A stretch of DNA of 64,000 bases. Origin: CAYWWY01 sp964462525 (GTDB lineage: Bacteria > Thermotogota > Thermotogae > MWEM01). Under the pieces are notes generated by a model. The model was not told the origin of the DNA, ran no database searches, and saw nothing but the letters and a program-made list of their open reading frames with translations. This document shows, in pieces, positions 39,801 through 49,485 of the stretch. Numbering within the stretch: the stretch's first letter is position 1; every line of letters begins with the position of its first letter. Location: positions 62,001 to 126,000 of the forward strand of contig CAYWWY010000001.1 in the NCBI GenBank assembly GCA_964462525.1, given 5' to 3'. The position numbers were made by a program, and so were the translations under genes.

Positions 39801-41546
39801 TTGGAGCGAAAAGAACTGATTCAAAAGGTCAAAGAATCCAATGACATAATTGAAGTGGCTTCTCTATACATATCCCTTCAGAAGTCTGGGAAAAGTCATA
39901 GAGCTTTATGTCCTTTCCATCAGGAAAAGACCCCTTCTTTCCACATGTACCCTGGCACTCAGAGTTATTACTGTTTTGGTTGTGGCGCCACAGGGGACGT
40001 AATTCGGTTCGTTCAAGAAATCGAACAAATTACTTTTCCGGATGCGCTTCGAAAACTGGCTGACAGAGTCCATATTCCGATCGAGATCGACAAAAAAGAA
40101 AACCCGGCCCTTTTTCGTCAAACGCAATTCTATCTGGATTTTTTTCGTTACTATCATCAGATTCTTAAGAAAACCCCTGCCGCATTGGATTATATTACCC
40201 ATCAACGAAAATTGAACATAACCACAATCGAGGAGTTTTCAATCGGGTACATACCAAAAGGATCGGCATATTCCGAAGAACTACCTTTTTCAAAGGAATT
40301 GGCAAATCAATATAAGTTAATCGATCATGATGGACGTATGAGGTTTCATAATCGCGTTATTTTCCCCATTCAAGACTCGTATGGGCGAATCCTTGGAATC
40401 GCAGGCCGATCTCTTGAATCGGGAAAAGGAGTTCAAAAGTATATGAACTCTTCAGAAAACCAGTTTTTCAAAAAGTCCTGGCTTCTATTCTTAGAGCACA
40501 AAGCAAAAGGTCATATTAAAGAAACTGGTTTTGCCATTGTGGTAGAAGGGTACCTGGATGCGTTAAGTTTATATGCGCATGGCTTCAAGAACACAATTGC
40601 AATAATGGGAACAAGTCTCTCAGCTGTTCAGATCCGGAAGATCCGTTCATATACCGACAAAATCCTCCTTTTATTCGATAATGACGAAGCAGGATATAAA
40701 GCGCTCCTCAAGTCCCTTTTTCAAATTCCTCCTAATGTCAGCGTGGCAGTTGCCCAACTTCCGGATTCTAAAGACCCGGACGAGTTTATTCGTGAACATG
40801 GGCAGAAAGCCTTCAAAGATCAATTATCGCAAGCAAAGCGGATTGAAGAAATCGTGGCGAATATGACAGCAAAACAGTACGACCTTTCAAAGGCCGAGGG
40901 AAAGGATGGGTTTTTGGCAAGGATCCAACCTGCGGCTCATCATTTGAATCACCCAGATAGCCTTGGGCGGTTTGATTCGTTTTTGCAGCAAATCGCATCC
41001 ATTGTCGATCTACCATTAGATAGGATTCGATTGTGGGCGGATCCTTCCGCGGGAGAAAAACCCAACCAAAAACCGGAATCAGAACCTATCCGTTTAAGCG
41101 AGATCGAGAACAAAAATGATGCAGAACTTCAAATACTGATCGTATTCCTTCTCCATCCTTCGATGCGTGCCGAGGTTAAAAAGGGTCTTCTATCGTTAGA
41201 ACCGTTTCTATCGGAAGGCATGACGCGATTCTTTCGAGCGATCGGATCTCACTTCGATCCTGAAGATTCCGCTCAGCATCTTCGCGATTATTTTCCCACC
41301 CATTTTGTGGACCGATTTTTTTCTAAGCAACGAAATACCGATGTATCCTTGTTTCCTGAAAAAGCACTCAAAGATTGTTTCGGACAGCTTCTTATGCGGA
41401 AAATCAACCACGAGATCCAGGTGATTGATCAAGAACTTCGTTCTGACACAGATTCAACTCGAAATAAGGATCTTTTGGAACAAAGAATGGCTTTATCCAA
41501 AAAGAAGAGTCATATCCGTATGAAAGGGGGCTTTCCCATTGAGTAA
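39801..41546 (+). CDS. dnaG: DNA primase
   Basis: A 581-residue primase that lays down RNA primers at the replication fork. N-terminal zinc ribbon: CPFH (37-40) and CFGC (58-61). The RNA polymerase basic region is followed by a TOPRIM core with VVEGYLDALSLYAHG (about 247-261) and LLFDNDEAGYKA (about 290-301). The C-terminal helicase-binding region is helical and less conserved. TTG start with GAGGTGA close upstream. Overlaps the rpoD start by eight bases, the classic dnaG-rpoD macromolecular-synthesis pairing. Confidence 0.96.
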   Translation: MERKELIQKVKESNDIIEVASLYISLQKSGKSHRALCPFHQEKTPSFHMYPGTQSYYCFGCGATGDVIRFVQEIEQITFPDALRKLADRVHIPIEIDKKENPALFRQTQFYLDFFRYYHQILKKTPAALDYITHQRKLNITTIEEFSIGYIPKGSAYSEELPFSKELANQYKLIDHDGRMRFHNRVIFPIQDSYGRILGIAGRSLESGKGVQKYMNSSENQFFKKSWLLFLEHKAKGHIKETGFAIVVEGYLDALSLYAHGFKNTIAIMGTSLSAVQIRKIRSYTDKILLLFDNDEAGYKALLKSLFQIPPNVSVAVAQLPDSKDPDEFIREHGQKAFKDQLSQAKRIEEIVANMTAKQYDLSKAEGKDGFLARIQPAAHHLNHPDSLGRFDSFLQQIASIVDLPLDRIRLWADPSAGEKPNQKPESEPIRLSEIENKNDAELQILIVFLLHPSMRAEVKKGLLSLEPFLSEGMTRFFRAIGSHFDPEDSAQHLRDYFPTHFVDRFFSKQRNTDVSLFPEKALKDCFGQLLMRKINHEIQVIDQELRSDTDSTRNKDLLEQRMALSKKKSHIRMKGGFPIE

Positions 41547-42798
41547 AGAGCTCTCGAAAAAAACCACGATTAAGGATTCCATCATTCCCGGTGAGGAGTC
41601 TGTTCAGCAACCGGATTCTCCTTTTGGAGAGGAAGAGGAAAAGGGTCAGAAGACCAAGTGCTCCAAACAAACCCAACGAGATAAGGAAATCCAAAAGCGG
41701 ATTAATGAATTGCTAAAAAAAGGAAAGAAAAAAGGGTTTGTAACCTATGACGAAATTGACATTGCCATTCCTCCTGATTTTGAAGGATTCGATTCCGGTT
41801 TTTTAGAAATGATCTACGAGAATTTTGAGAAAAACCGGATCAAAATTGTGGATAAAGATCCTGAAGAGGCAGAAGACGATTCTTTTGACGGATTGGATTC
41901 TGTTCTTATGGACAAACTACTGAGCGAGAGTGGACCAGCTATTTTTGATAACACGGCATTCAACAAAGATGGAGTAAAGATGTACCTAAAAGAGATCGGC
42001 CGTATTTCGCTCCTGACCCCCACTCAAGAACGTACCCTTGCTAGAAAAGCCCAATTGGGAGAAGAGAAAGCAAAACAACGCTTGGTCGTTGCGAATTTGC
42101 GTTTGGTAGTAAGCATAGCAAAGCGATACATCGGTAGAGGACTATCGTTTTTGGATTTGATCCAGGAAGGAAACATTGGTCTGCTAAAAGCAGTTGAGAA
42201 GTTTGATTGGAAGAAAGGGTATAAATTTAGCACCTACGCAACATGGTGGATCCGACAAGCCATTACCCGGGCGATTGCCGACCAAGCGCGCACTATTCGG
42301 GTACCTGTTCATATGGTTGAGACGATCAACAAAATCAATAAGCTGAGACGGGAGTACTTACAAGAGCATGGAGAGTATCCAGGGGCGGAAGTTTTGGCGA
42401 ATTTAACCGGAAAAACTACGGAAAAAATCGATGAAATCCTTCAAGCAGATAAAGAAACAGTATCTCTCGAATCTCCCGTTGGGGGGGATGAAGATTCCTC
42501 TGTTGGGGATTTTGTAGCAGATATTGATACGATTAATCCTGAGGAGTCAGCAATGAGGATGCTCTTGCGGGAAGAGATCAACGAAGTCCTTAACACGCTG
42601 GGGCCACGCGAAGCCACAGTGCTCAAGATGCGTTATGGGCTTATGGATGGCCGACAAAAAACCTTGGAAGAGGTTGGAAAGTACTTAAATGTAACTCGTG
42701 AAAGAGTTCGGCAGATCGAAGTAAAAGCCCTTAGGAAACTAAGGCATCCTACTCGGAGCAAACACCTGAAAACTCTTTTAAATTATCTCAATAAATAA
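41539..42798 (+). CDS. rpoD: Primary sigma factor (sigma-70/SigA)
   Basis: A 419-residue vegetative sigma factor. An acidic/basic N-terminal region 1.1 (to about 130) precedes region 1.2 (MYLKEIGRISLLTPTQE, about 147-163). Regions 2.1-2.4 include RLVVSIAKRYIGRGLSFLDLIQEGNIGLLKAVEKFD and YATWWIRQAITRAIADQ. Region 3 contains IRVPVHMVETINK, and region 4.2 has TLEEVGKYLNVTRERVRQIEVKALRKLRHP. The TTG start overlaps dnaG; GGGGG serves as ribosome site. A run of seven G falls in the VGGDED linker codons. Confidence 0.98.
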   Translation: MSKELSKKTTIKDSIIPGEESVQQPDSPFGEEEEKGQKTKCSKQTQRDKEIQKRINELLKKGKKKGFVTYDEIDIAIPPDFEGFDSGFLEMIYENFEKNRIKIVDKDPEEAEDDSFDGLDSVLMDKLLSESGPAIFDNTAFNKDGVKMYLKEIGRISLLTPTQERTLARKAQLGEEKAKQRLVVANLRLVVSIAKRYIGRGLSFLDLIQEGNIGLLKAVEKFDWKKGYKFSTYATWWIRQAITRAIADQARTIRVPVHMVETINKINKLRREYLQEHGEYPGAEVLANLTGKTTEKIDEILQADKETVSLESPVGGDEDSSVGDFVADIDTINPEESAMRMLLREEINEVLNTLGPREATVLKMRYGLMDGRQKTLEEVGKYLNVTRERVRQIEVKALRKLRHPTRSKHLKTLLNYLNK

Positions 42799-42855
42799 AC
42801 TAGAAAACTCGTCATACCCAAGGGATACGTTGTGTTCATGAAAGGAGGAACCCTT

Positions 42856-43533
42856 TTGATTTTTACTTATTGGGGATCTTTGATCATTCTCATACCAGGG
42901 ATCATTTTTACGATTTGGGCTCAAATGAAAGTTCGATCATCTTTCTCCCGATATTCACAGGTGCAATCATCCATTGGTACGACTGGGGCAAAAGCTGCTC
43001 GGTACCTCCTAGATCAATCAGGGTTGCATTCCATCCCGGTTGAACAAGTAGCTGGTCAAATGACGGATCACTATGATCCAAGAAAACAAGCCGTCCGTTT
43101 GTCCCAATCTACGTTTAATAAGAGTTCAGTCGCTGCTTTAGGGATCGTAGCTCATGAGATCGGTCACGTTCTTCAACAAAAAGATGGATATTTCCCCTTT
43201 CTCCTACGAAGCGCACTTGTCCCTGTAGCTCAGTTTGGATCGAACTTCGCCTGGATTGTATTTTTTGGGGGTTTAATTGCTTCAATGCCGATTATGATCA
43301 ACATAGGAATATGGCTTTTTGTAGCTGTGGTCCTTTTTTCCATCATTACCTTGCCCGTAGAGTTTAATGCAAGCTCCCGGGCTTTGCATTTGATGGAGAC
43401 CTCTTTGTTGATGGCGACAGATGAAAAAAAGATGGCCAAGCAAGTATTAAATGCAGCAGCTCTCACTTATTTGGCTGGGACGTTGATGGCCATTCTCAAC
43501 TTGGTTCGAATGATCGCCATTGCCAGAGACTAA
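42856..43533 (+). CDS. Membrane zinc metallopeptidase, YugP type
   Basis: A 225-residue membrane protease. The zinc-binding motif HEIGH is at about 100-104, with membrane helices at the N-terminus (YWGSLIILIPGIIFTIWA) and around 120-170 and 205-222. The DYDPRKQAVRLS-like stretch before the motif (DHYDPRKQAVRLSQSTFNKSS) is typical of the YugP/COG2738 family. The true start is TTG 42856, seven bases after AAGGAGG; a frame from GTG 42832 would include the ribosome site. Substrates unknown. Confidence 0.9.
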   Translation: MIFTYWGSLIILIPGIIFTIWAQMKVRSSFSRYSQVQSSIGTTGAKAARYLLDQSGLHSIPVEQVAGQMTDHYDPRKQAVRLSQSTFNKSSVAALGIVAHEIGHVLQQKDGYFPFLLRSALVPVAQFGSNFAWIVFFGGLIASMPIMINIGIWLFVAVVLFSIITLPVEFNASSRALHLMETSLLMATDEKKMAKQVLNAAALTYLAGTLMAILNLVRMIAIARD

Positions 43534-43559
43534 ACTAAACCTGTTTTGGAGGTAAGGCC

Positions 43560-43982
43560 ATGCAAACCGTACTAAATCGATTTCAAAGCTTGCTTGGACA
43601 GAAAGCAAGATACCAATTTCGCGTATCCAGTTCGATGATTTGGAGGGAAAACTCAGAGGTAACCTCCATCAATCTTCTATCAACAAGTGCTTTGTTTGAA
43701 TCGTTTCATCGTGCAGGCCAAGAATTGCTTGAAAAGATCCTAGATAAAGGAATGACAAGCGCGATTGTGAGTTCGCAGATTGATCATCTCGCCGTCACAC
43801 CAGCCGGTATGCAAGTCACATTGCAAGTAGAAGTGGTTGGAGTAGAAAACAACCACATTTTTTTTACCGGTGAAGCGTTTGATGAAACAGAAAAGATTGC
43901 TGTCGCGCAATTTGAACGAGTCGTTGTGGGATTGGATTTTCTGAAAAGGAAAGCTCTGGAAAAAGCGCGCTTCATCTTCTAG
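43560..43982 (+). CDS. Hotdog-fold thioesterase-like protein (FlK-like)
   Basis: A 140-residue single hotdog domain. The central helix and strands (ALFESFHRAGQELLEKIL, SAIVSSQIDHLAVTPAGMQVTLQVEVV, HIFFTGEAFDETEKIAVAQFERVVV) match the fluoroacetyl-CoA-thioesterase-like (FlK) and PaaI relatives, which cleave acyl-CoA. The HLAVTP motif usually carries the active-site His. The acyl substrate is unknown. GGAGG before the ATG. Nine bases before a radical SAM gene. Confidence 0.78.
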   Translation: MQTVLNRFQSLLGQKARYQFRVSSSMIWRENSEVTSINLLSTSALFESFHRAGQELLEKILDKGMTSAIVSSQIDHLAVTPAGMQVTLQVEVVGVENNHIFFTGEAFDETEKIAVAQFERVVVGLDFLKRKALEKARFIF

Positions 43983-43990
43983 TTCTCAAG

Positions 43991-45427
43991 ATGCGGAAAC
44001 CGAGAGAGGCGCATTCGTTCATCGAATCAAAAATCGTGCAGTCCCTTGTTCAAACGGAAAACGCTTACTTTTTCTCTGATAAGCATTCAGAAATCAACCT
44101 TGCATTGATCTATCCCAATCGGTATGAAGTGGGGTCCTCAAATCTTGGATTCCATAGAGTTTTACAGATTACCCGGATGACTGATGGGATTCACTGTGAG
44201 CGTTTTTTCTTTCATCCCTCTTTCCAAAAATTCTATTCCTTCGATCATATGCGCCCATTGGATGAATTTTCTATATGGGCTTTTGCGATTTCTTTTGAAA
44301 TGGATTACCTCAACGTAATCCATTTGCTGAATAAAAAAGGGATTCCCCTTCTATCAAAGCTCAGAACGCGGAATCACCCCATCCTCTTAGCGGGGGGTAT
44401 GGTAACTTTCTTCAATTCTCGTCCCATGAATCCGATTATGGATATCATCTATCACGGTGATGCAGAGCCCCACTTTGCGCGTCTCCTTAGCGTTCTAAAA
44501 GAACAGATGAGACACAACGCATCTCGGGACGAGCTCCTTACTGAGGCTTCATCCGTTCCCGCTGTATCGGTCCCCCGGCTTGGGAAACGAGCCAAAATCC
44601 AAAAAACCACCTCCCCCCTTTCCCAAGGAGGTGCTCACAGCCTATTCACGAACAGTTGCGCTTCGCTTGGGAAAAGACACCTTGTGGAAATGGCAAGGGG
44701 ATGCCCTTACTCCTGTGCATTTTGCATCAGCGGGCACATTCGTAAGCCGGTGCAGTATATTCCATTGGATCAGCTTTTGTCGATCATCGATTCTCTCATT
44801 CACCTCTCGGGAATGTCAAACTTTGGTTTCATTGCCGGCACACCAAATGATTACCCCTGGATCGATCAATTATTGGAGGAAATGGAAAGAAGGATGATTC
44901 GATTCAGCCTATCCTCTCTTCGATTGAACCGGCTGACTCCTTTACTATTACATGGGTTGATCCGTAGTGGACAAAGGTTGATTACCCTTGCTCCAGAAGG
45001 AGGTAGCCAAAGGATTCGGGATCTTTTTCAGAAAGGGATCAACGAAGAAGATCTGGATCATGCCTTTCAAATGATCGCTAAATCCGGAATCCATGATCTG
45101 AAACTGTACGGTATCTATGGTTTGGAAGAAGAACGCTCCGAAGATTTGGAAGCTTTTGGCCAAATTGCTGCTCTTGCTCAGAGAAGAGGCATCCAGAAGG
45201 TTGCTTGGAGTATCAACCCTCTAATACCGAAACCGCAAACCCCCTTTTCAGACCGAATGATTCAACCTGCAAAAACGTTACGCCAAAAGCAGAAGATAAT
45301 CCGAAAATCCATGAATTCTCAAACAAAAGTTCATTTTGAAAGCATTCGAGAGTCCCATATCCAATTCAAGCTTGCGCAAGGAGATGAGTCCATTCTATTG
45401 AACTTCTTCCGTGGTATAATATCATAA
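43991..45427 (+). CDS. B12-binding-like/radical SAM protein
   Basis: A 478-residue radical SAM protein. The N-terminal half (NLALIYPNRYEVGSSNLGFHRVLQI, PILLAGGMVTFFNSRPMNP, YHGDAEPHFARLL) is the cobalamin-binding-like region seen in the B12/radical SAM superfamily. The cluster motif RGCPYSCAFC (about 235-244) is C-x3-C-x2-C, followed by TLAPEGGSQRIRDLFQKGIN. Similar proteins include the TIGR03960-type and rSAM genes of unknown job; methylation, tRNA thiolation or lipid chemistry are possible. The start ATG 43991 has no good ribosome site and may be reached by coupling. Confidence 0.8.
   Translation: MRKPREAHSFIESKIVQSLVQTENAYFFSDKHSEINLALIYPNRYEVGSSNLGFHRVLQITRMTDGIHCERFFFHPSFQKFYSFDHMRPLDEFSIWAFAISFEMDYLNVIHLLNKKGIPLLSKLRTRNHPILLAGGMVTFFNSRPMNPIMDIIYHGDAEPHFARLLSVLKEQMRHNASRDELLTEASSVPAVSVPRLGKRAKIQKTTSPLSQGGAHSLFTNSCASLGKRHLVEMARGCPYSCAFCISGHIRKPVQYIPLDQLLSIIDSLIHLSGMSNFGFIAGTPNDYPWIDQLLEEMERRMIRFSLSSLRLNRLTPLLLHGLIRSGQRLITLAPEGGSQRIRDLFQKGINEEDLDHAFQMIAKSGIHDLKLYGIYGLEEERSEDLEAFGQIAALAQRRGIQKVAWSINPLIPKPQTPFSDRMIQPAKTLRQKQKIIRKSMNSQTKVHFESIRESHIQFKLAQGDESILLNFFRGIIS
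45415..45420 (+). promoter_or_regulatory. Possible -10 box before gcvPA
   Basis: A perfect TATAAT lies in the last codons of the upstream radical SAM gene, 55 bases before the gcvPA ATG. No convincing -35 box is visible. Confidence 0.35.
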
Positions 45428-45475
45428 ATTCTGTTCCACACATTTCTTTGTGTGCAGAGAGGAGGCTCCCTTTCT

Positions 45476-46825
45476 ATGAGTAGCAAGTACATTCCTCATG
45501 TTCCAAACGAGATCTCAGAAATGTTGAAGACCATCGGTGTTCAAAGCATGGAAGACCTGTACCAAGATATCCCCATCAAGAAACGAACCTGCTCGATTTC
45601 AATACCAGAGGGACAAGCAGAAGCAGATGTGAGCCGCAACATGAAAGAAATGGCTCAAAGAAACCAGAACACCCAAGATTATGCGAGTTTTTGCGGGTGC
45701 GGAGTTTATCATCACTATATCCCTTCTGTGGTTTCATCATTGGCTAATCGGGGCGAGTTTCTCACCGCGTATACTCCTTACCAACCCGAAGTGAGTCAAG
45801 GATCTCTACAAGTATTCTTCGAATTTCAAACAATGATCTGTGAATTGACGGGGATGGATGTCGCCAACGCTTCTTTGTACGATGGAGCTACGGCGTGTGC
45901 GGAAGCGATGCTTATGGCGTGTCGGATCAAAAAAAGAGATCGCTTCATCGTGTCAGAACTGATTCATCCTGAGTATATTCAAGTAATGGAAACATACGCA
46001 AAAGGGATGCAGATCACCCTTGATTACCTGCCCTATAATCATGAAACGGGAGAAACAGATGGCCAAGCCCTCTCTCACATGATCGACGATCGTACAGCAG
46101 GGTTTTTGGTTGGATATCCGAACTTTTTTGGTGTGGTTGAAAACCTTGAAGGACTGAGGCACTTCGGAAAAGACTTGTTCATGGTAGTTTGCGCTCAACC
46201 CCTTTCTTTGGCAATTCTCAAACCTCCTAGTAGGTACGGAGCCGATATGGTCGTTGGAGAAGCGCAATCATTCGGATGCCATCCATATTTGGGCGGGATG
46301 AGTCTTGGGTATATGTCATCTCATAACCAATACATTCGGCAAATGCCTGGAAGAATCATTGGGGAGAGCCATGATCTAGACGGCAATCGGGGCTTCGTGA
46401 TGGTTTTACAGACCCGCGAACAGCATATCCGACGTTCTAAAGCAACCTCCAATATCTGTTCCAATCATGCCCATAATGCATTAGTCGCAACCATCTATCT
46501 TTCCTTGCTTGGGAAACAAGGACTACGACAAGTTGCCATTAACGCGACAAAAAAGGCTCACTATCTGGCTGAAAAGATCGACCGGATGGAGCGTTTTCGG
46601 AGGAAGTATTCCGGACCCTTTTTCAACGAATTTGTTGTGGAATCTGATTTTCCGACTGAAGAGATCCACAAGGAATTGCTTCCCCAAAAAATTCTCGGTC
46701 CTGTAAGTCTTGAGCGGGTTTACGGGAGCCCGTCTTTCCACCATCTTTCGGTCTTCTCTGTAACCGAAGCAAATCGCTTGGAAGATATCGATTTTCTTGC
46801 TGCGCGATTGGAGGAAATGCTATGA
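45476..46825 (+). CDS. gcvPA: Glycine dehydrogenase (decarboxylating) subunit 1
   Basis: A 449-residue N-terminal half of the P protein, split form. With gcvPB it decarboxylates glycine and passes aminomethyl to lipoylated GcvH. Landmarks: YIPHVPNEISEML near the start, FCGCGVYHHYIPSVV, TAYTPYQPEVSQGSLQ, NASLYDGATACAEAM, and FGCHPYLGGMSLGYMS. ATG 45476 with AGGAGG upstream. Overlaps gcvPB by four bases. No gcvT or gcvH is in this window. Confidence 0.95.
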   Translation: MSSKYIPHVPNEISEMLKTIGVQSMEDLYQDIPIKKRTCSISIPEGQAEADVSRNMKEMAQRNQNTQDYASFCGCGVYHHYIPSVVSSLANRGEFLTAYTPYQPEVSQGSLQVFFEFQTMICELTGMDVANASLYDGATACAEAMLMACRIKKRDRFIVSELIHPEYIQVMETYAKGMQITLDYLPYNHETGETDGQALSHMIDDRTAGFLVGYPNFFGVVENLEGLRHFGKDLFMVVCAQPLSLAILKPPSRYGADMVVGEAQSFGCHPYLGGMSLGYMSSHNQYIRQMPGRIIGESHDLDGNRGFVMVLQTREQHIRRSKATSNICSNHAHNALVATIYLSLLGKQGLRQVAINATKKAHYLAEKIDRMERFRRKYSGPFFNEFVVESDFPTEEIHKELLPQKILGPVSLERVYGSPSFHHLSVFSVTEANRLEDIDFLAARLEEML

Positions 46826-48291
46826 GAAAAGACAATCGGTTGATTTTTGAAAAATCAGTGCCTGGGAGAAAAGGCTATGACCTGCCCAAAGAGTCACTGC
46901 CTGATTATGACCTTAAATCCTTGATTCCTGAAGAATACCTCCGTGAATCCGATTTGAACCTACCCGAAGTTACGGAGTTGGATGTGGTTCGTCATTACAC
47001 CAATCTTTCTCAACTCAATCATTCGGTGGATACAGGATTCTACCCTTTGGGTTCTTGTACGATGAAGTATAATCCAAAATTGAACGATTCAGTAGCCGCT
47101 TATGAAGGGTTTCATTCCATCCATCCATATCAACCGGTTGAAACCATACAAGGAGCATTGGAGCTAATGTACCTTGCACAAGAAGCCTTGAAAGAAATCA
47201 GCGGGATGGATGAAGTAACGTTACAACCAGCGGCAGGCGCGCATGGAGAATATGCGGGACTCCGCCTAATTCAGGCATATCATCAAGATCGGGGGGATCG
47301 GAGCCGGAAAACGGTTATTGTTCCCGACTCTGCCCATGGAACCAATCCTGCCACCGCTATGATGTGTGGGTATGAAGTCGTAGAAACGCCATCGAACCAA
47401 AACGGTACGGTAGACCTTGATGCCATCCGATCGAAGATGGATGATACTGTTGCCGCAATCATGTTAACCAATCCCAATACCTTGGGTCTGTTTGAGAGAG
47501 ATATTCTTGAAATTGCCCGTTTGGCTCATGAAAAGGGAATCCTTCTATATTATGACGGAGCCAATATGAATGCCATCATGGGAGTGATCCGGCCAGGGGA
47601 TATGGGATTTGACGTTTTGCATTTCAACTTACACAAAACTCTTTCAACCCCTCATGGTATGGGGGGGCCTGGAAGCGGAGCCGTAGGGGTCAAAAAATTC
47701 TTACGGCCGTATCTGCCGGTTCCTCAAATTGGAAAAGATCCGAATGAAGGTTCGTATCACATGGATTATGCGCTTCCAAAATCAATCGGGAAAGTCCGGT
47801 CCTTTTATGGAAATTTCAACGTAGTGATTCGGGCTTTGGCGTATATCATGAGCATGGGCTGTGATGGGTTGAAATGTGCAAGCGAGATGGCGGTTTTAAA
47901 TGCAAATTATCTGAAAAAGTTGTTGGAGGAGGACTTAAAAATACCTTATGACGGGGTCTGTATGCATGAGTTCGTTGCAGATGGCAGCCTATTGAAGCAG
48001 TACGGTGTTCGAACGCTGGATCTTGCCAAACGACTGTTGGACTTCGGAGTGCACCCCCCAACGATTTACTTTCCGTTAATCGTTCCCGAAGCAATTATGA
48101 TTGAGCCAACGGAGACTGAATCCAAGGAGGAATTAGAGCAGTTTGCCGCGATGATTCGTCAGATCTTGCGAGAAGCCAAAACAGATCCCGAACTACTGAA
48201 AACATCTCCAACACGCACACCCGTTCGTAGATTAGACGAAGTGGGCGCCACAAAAAAACCCATTGTTCGATACGTTCCAAAAGAGGATTAA
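46822..48291 (+). CDS. gcvPB: Glycine dehydrogenase (decarboxylating) subunit 2
   Basis: A 489-residue C-terminal half of the split P protein, carrying PLP. Landmarks: FYPLGSCTMKYNPK, LQPAAGAHGEYAGL, DSAHGTNPATAMM, YYDGANMNAIMG, and the Schiff-base lysine in HFNLHKTLSTPHG (about 271), then GGPGSGAVGV. ATG overlaps gcvPA stop (ATGA). Confidence 0.96.
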   Translation: MRKDNRLIFEKSVPGRKGYDLPKESLPDYDLKSLIPEEYLRESDLNLPEVTELDVVRHYTNLSQLNHSVDTGFYPLGSCTMKYNPKLNDSVAAYEGFHSIHPYQPVETIQGALELMYLAQEALKEISGMDEVTLQPAAGAHGEYAGLRLIQAYHQDRGDRSRKTVIVPDSAHGTNPATAMMCGYEVVETPSNQNGTVDLDAIRSKMDDTVAAIMLTNPNTLGLFERDILEIARLAHEKGILLYYDGANMNAIMGVIRPGDMGFDVLHFNLHKTLSTPHGMGGPGSGAVGVKKFLRPYLPVPQIGKDPNEGSYHMDYALPKSIGKVRSFYGNFNVVIRALAYIMSMGCDGLKCASEMAVLNANYLKKLLEEDLKIPYDGVCMHEFVADGSLLKQYGVRTLDLAKRLLDFGVHPPTIYFPLIVPEAIMIEPTETESKEELEQFAAMIRQILREAKTDPELLKTSPTRTPVRRLDEVGATKKPIVRYVPKED

Positions 48292-48339
48292 AACCCGAAT
48301 TTTCTTGGTTTTTTGATTTGTGGTGGAAAGGCGTTTTTC

Positions 48340-48699
48340 ATGAAATGGATCAGTGTTTGCGCGATCGGAATCCTCGTGATATTGATCGGTACGTTCATAC
48401 ACCTGTCTCAGACTCAGGAACTAGAAAAAACTCGACAAAGGAACCTGATGAGGGCTGCTTTTTTTAAGGCAGAAGAATTGGTTGAAAACCGAATCAATCC
48501 AGAACTGGAGTATCGATTCATGCTTTATCATGATGATGCTGTCCTGAAAAACAGTCTGTATCAAGTCACTTCTTCTTTTTTCACGCAAAGCGCGCAGGGA
48601 TTGTTGGTTGAGGTAGGGTTTCGTGTCCTCTTGGAATATGACGAAGAAAGCATGAGATGGGGACTGATCCATATGCTTTTCTTTGAAACGAATCAATAA
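48340..48699 (+). CDS. Small membrane-anchored protein of unknown function
   Basis: A 119-residue protein with one N-terminal membrane helix (WISVCAIGILVILIGTFIH) followed by a helical then beta-rich soluble part (ELEKTRQRNLMRAAFFKAEELV, LLVEVGFRVLLEYDEES). No family recognised. ATG 48340 has GGAAAGG upstream. Its 3' end overlaps the convergent DUF554 gene by seven bases, which makes the two mutually antisense at their ends. Confidence 0.6.
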   Translation: MKWISVCAIGILVILIGTFIHLSQTQELEKTRQRNLMRAAFFKAEELVENRINPELEYRFMLYHDDAVLKNSLYQVTSSFFTQSAQGLLVEVGFRVLLEYDEESMRWGLIHMLFFETNQ

Positions 48700-49391
48700 G
48701 CGCCTCCATTCCAGAACGTTAGAATCCATCGAAACAGGACTACTAGCGCCAAAGCGGGCAAGAAATTGCCAGCTTTAATCTCTTTAATCTGAGTTAATCG
48801 AAATCCGATTGCCAGCAGAATCACCCCTCCCACGCCACTGAAGTCATTCAAATACAAGGGGTCGGAAAGAAAGGATAAAGTGGACGCGAAAGAAACCAAC
48901 AATCCCTGGATTAAAAAAACTGAAGCCGCAGCAACCATGACTCCCAAACCAAAAGCGCTTGCCAAAACGATGGAAGCAATCCCATCCAAAAGGGATTTAA
49001 TGAAAATAAGGGAGCTATCGTTTTGTAACCCGGCCTGAAAACAGCCCAGGATCGTCATGGGTCCAACGACGAACAGGACTGTTGCGGTAACAAACCCTTG
49101 AACAAACCGTGTTTGACCCGAACTCTTTTCCAAGCGATTGGCTATTTTTCCCAAGCGCTCTTCGATTTTTATCCATTGTCCGATTAAAGCGCCTGCGACC
49201 GAAGCAGCAAGAACCAGAAGGAATTCATTGGCTTGAAGCCCGAGAGAAACTCCGATTACGATGGTGACTAGACCAATGGCTTGCATGGAAAAAGCTCGGT
49301 ACTCTTCTTTCCACCGTTTTCCAATCCAAAGGCCCAAGATACTTCCCAAGATGATTGACCCCGTATTGACCAAAACTGATATATGAAGCAA
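48693..49391 (-). CDS. DUF554 membrane protein (YdfK-like)
   Basis: A 232-residue integral membrane protein with about seven hydrophobic helices. Family landmarks: VNTGSIILGSILGLWIGKR at the N-terminus, GFVTATVLFVVGPMTILGCFQAGL, SLLDGIASIVLASAFGLGV. Function unknown for the family. TTG start with GGGGGGAGG just upstream; a TATAAT -10 box lies on the minus strand at 49418-49423. Divergent from the glycosyltransferase gene. Confidence 0.92.
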   Translation of the reverse strand: MLHISVLVNTGSIILGSILGLWIGKRWKEEYRAFSMQAIGLVTIVIGVSLGLQANEFLLVLAASVAGALIGQWIKIEERLGKIANRLEKSSGQTRFVQGFVTATVLFVVGPMTILGCFQAGLQNDSSLIFIKSLLDGIASIVLASAFGLGVMVAAASVFLIQGLLVSFASTLSFLSDPLYLNDFSGVGGVILLAIGFRLTQIKEIKAGNFLPALALVVLFRWILTFWNGGAY

Positions 49392-49449
49392 ATCCTCCCC
49401 CCTTTTTTTCGTTGATTATTATACCAAAATCAAAACAAGAAAAGCATGT

Positions 49450-49455
49450 ATAATA
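49450..49455 (+). promoter_or_regulatory. -10 box of the glycosyltransferase operon
   Basis: TATAAT 30 bases before the TTG start of the glycosyltransferase; no clear -35. The minus-strand -10 box of DUF554 lies about 26 bases away, so the two divergent promoters share DNA. Confidence 0.4.
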
Positions 49456-49485
49456 TACTTATCGATCAGAAAAGGAGCGACTGTC

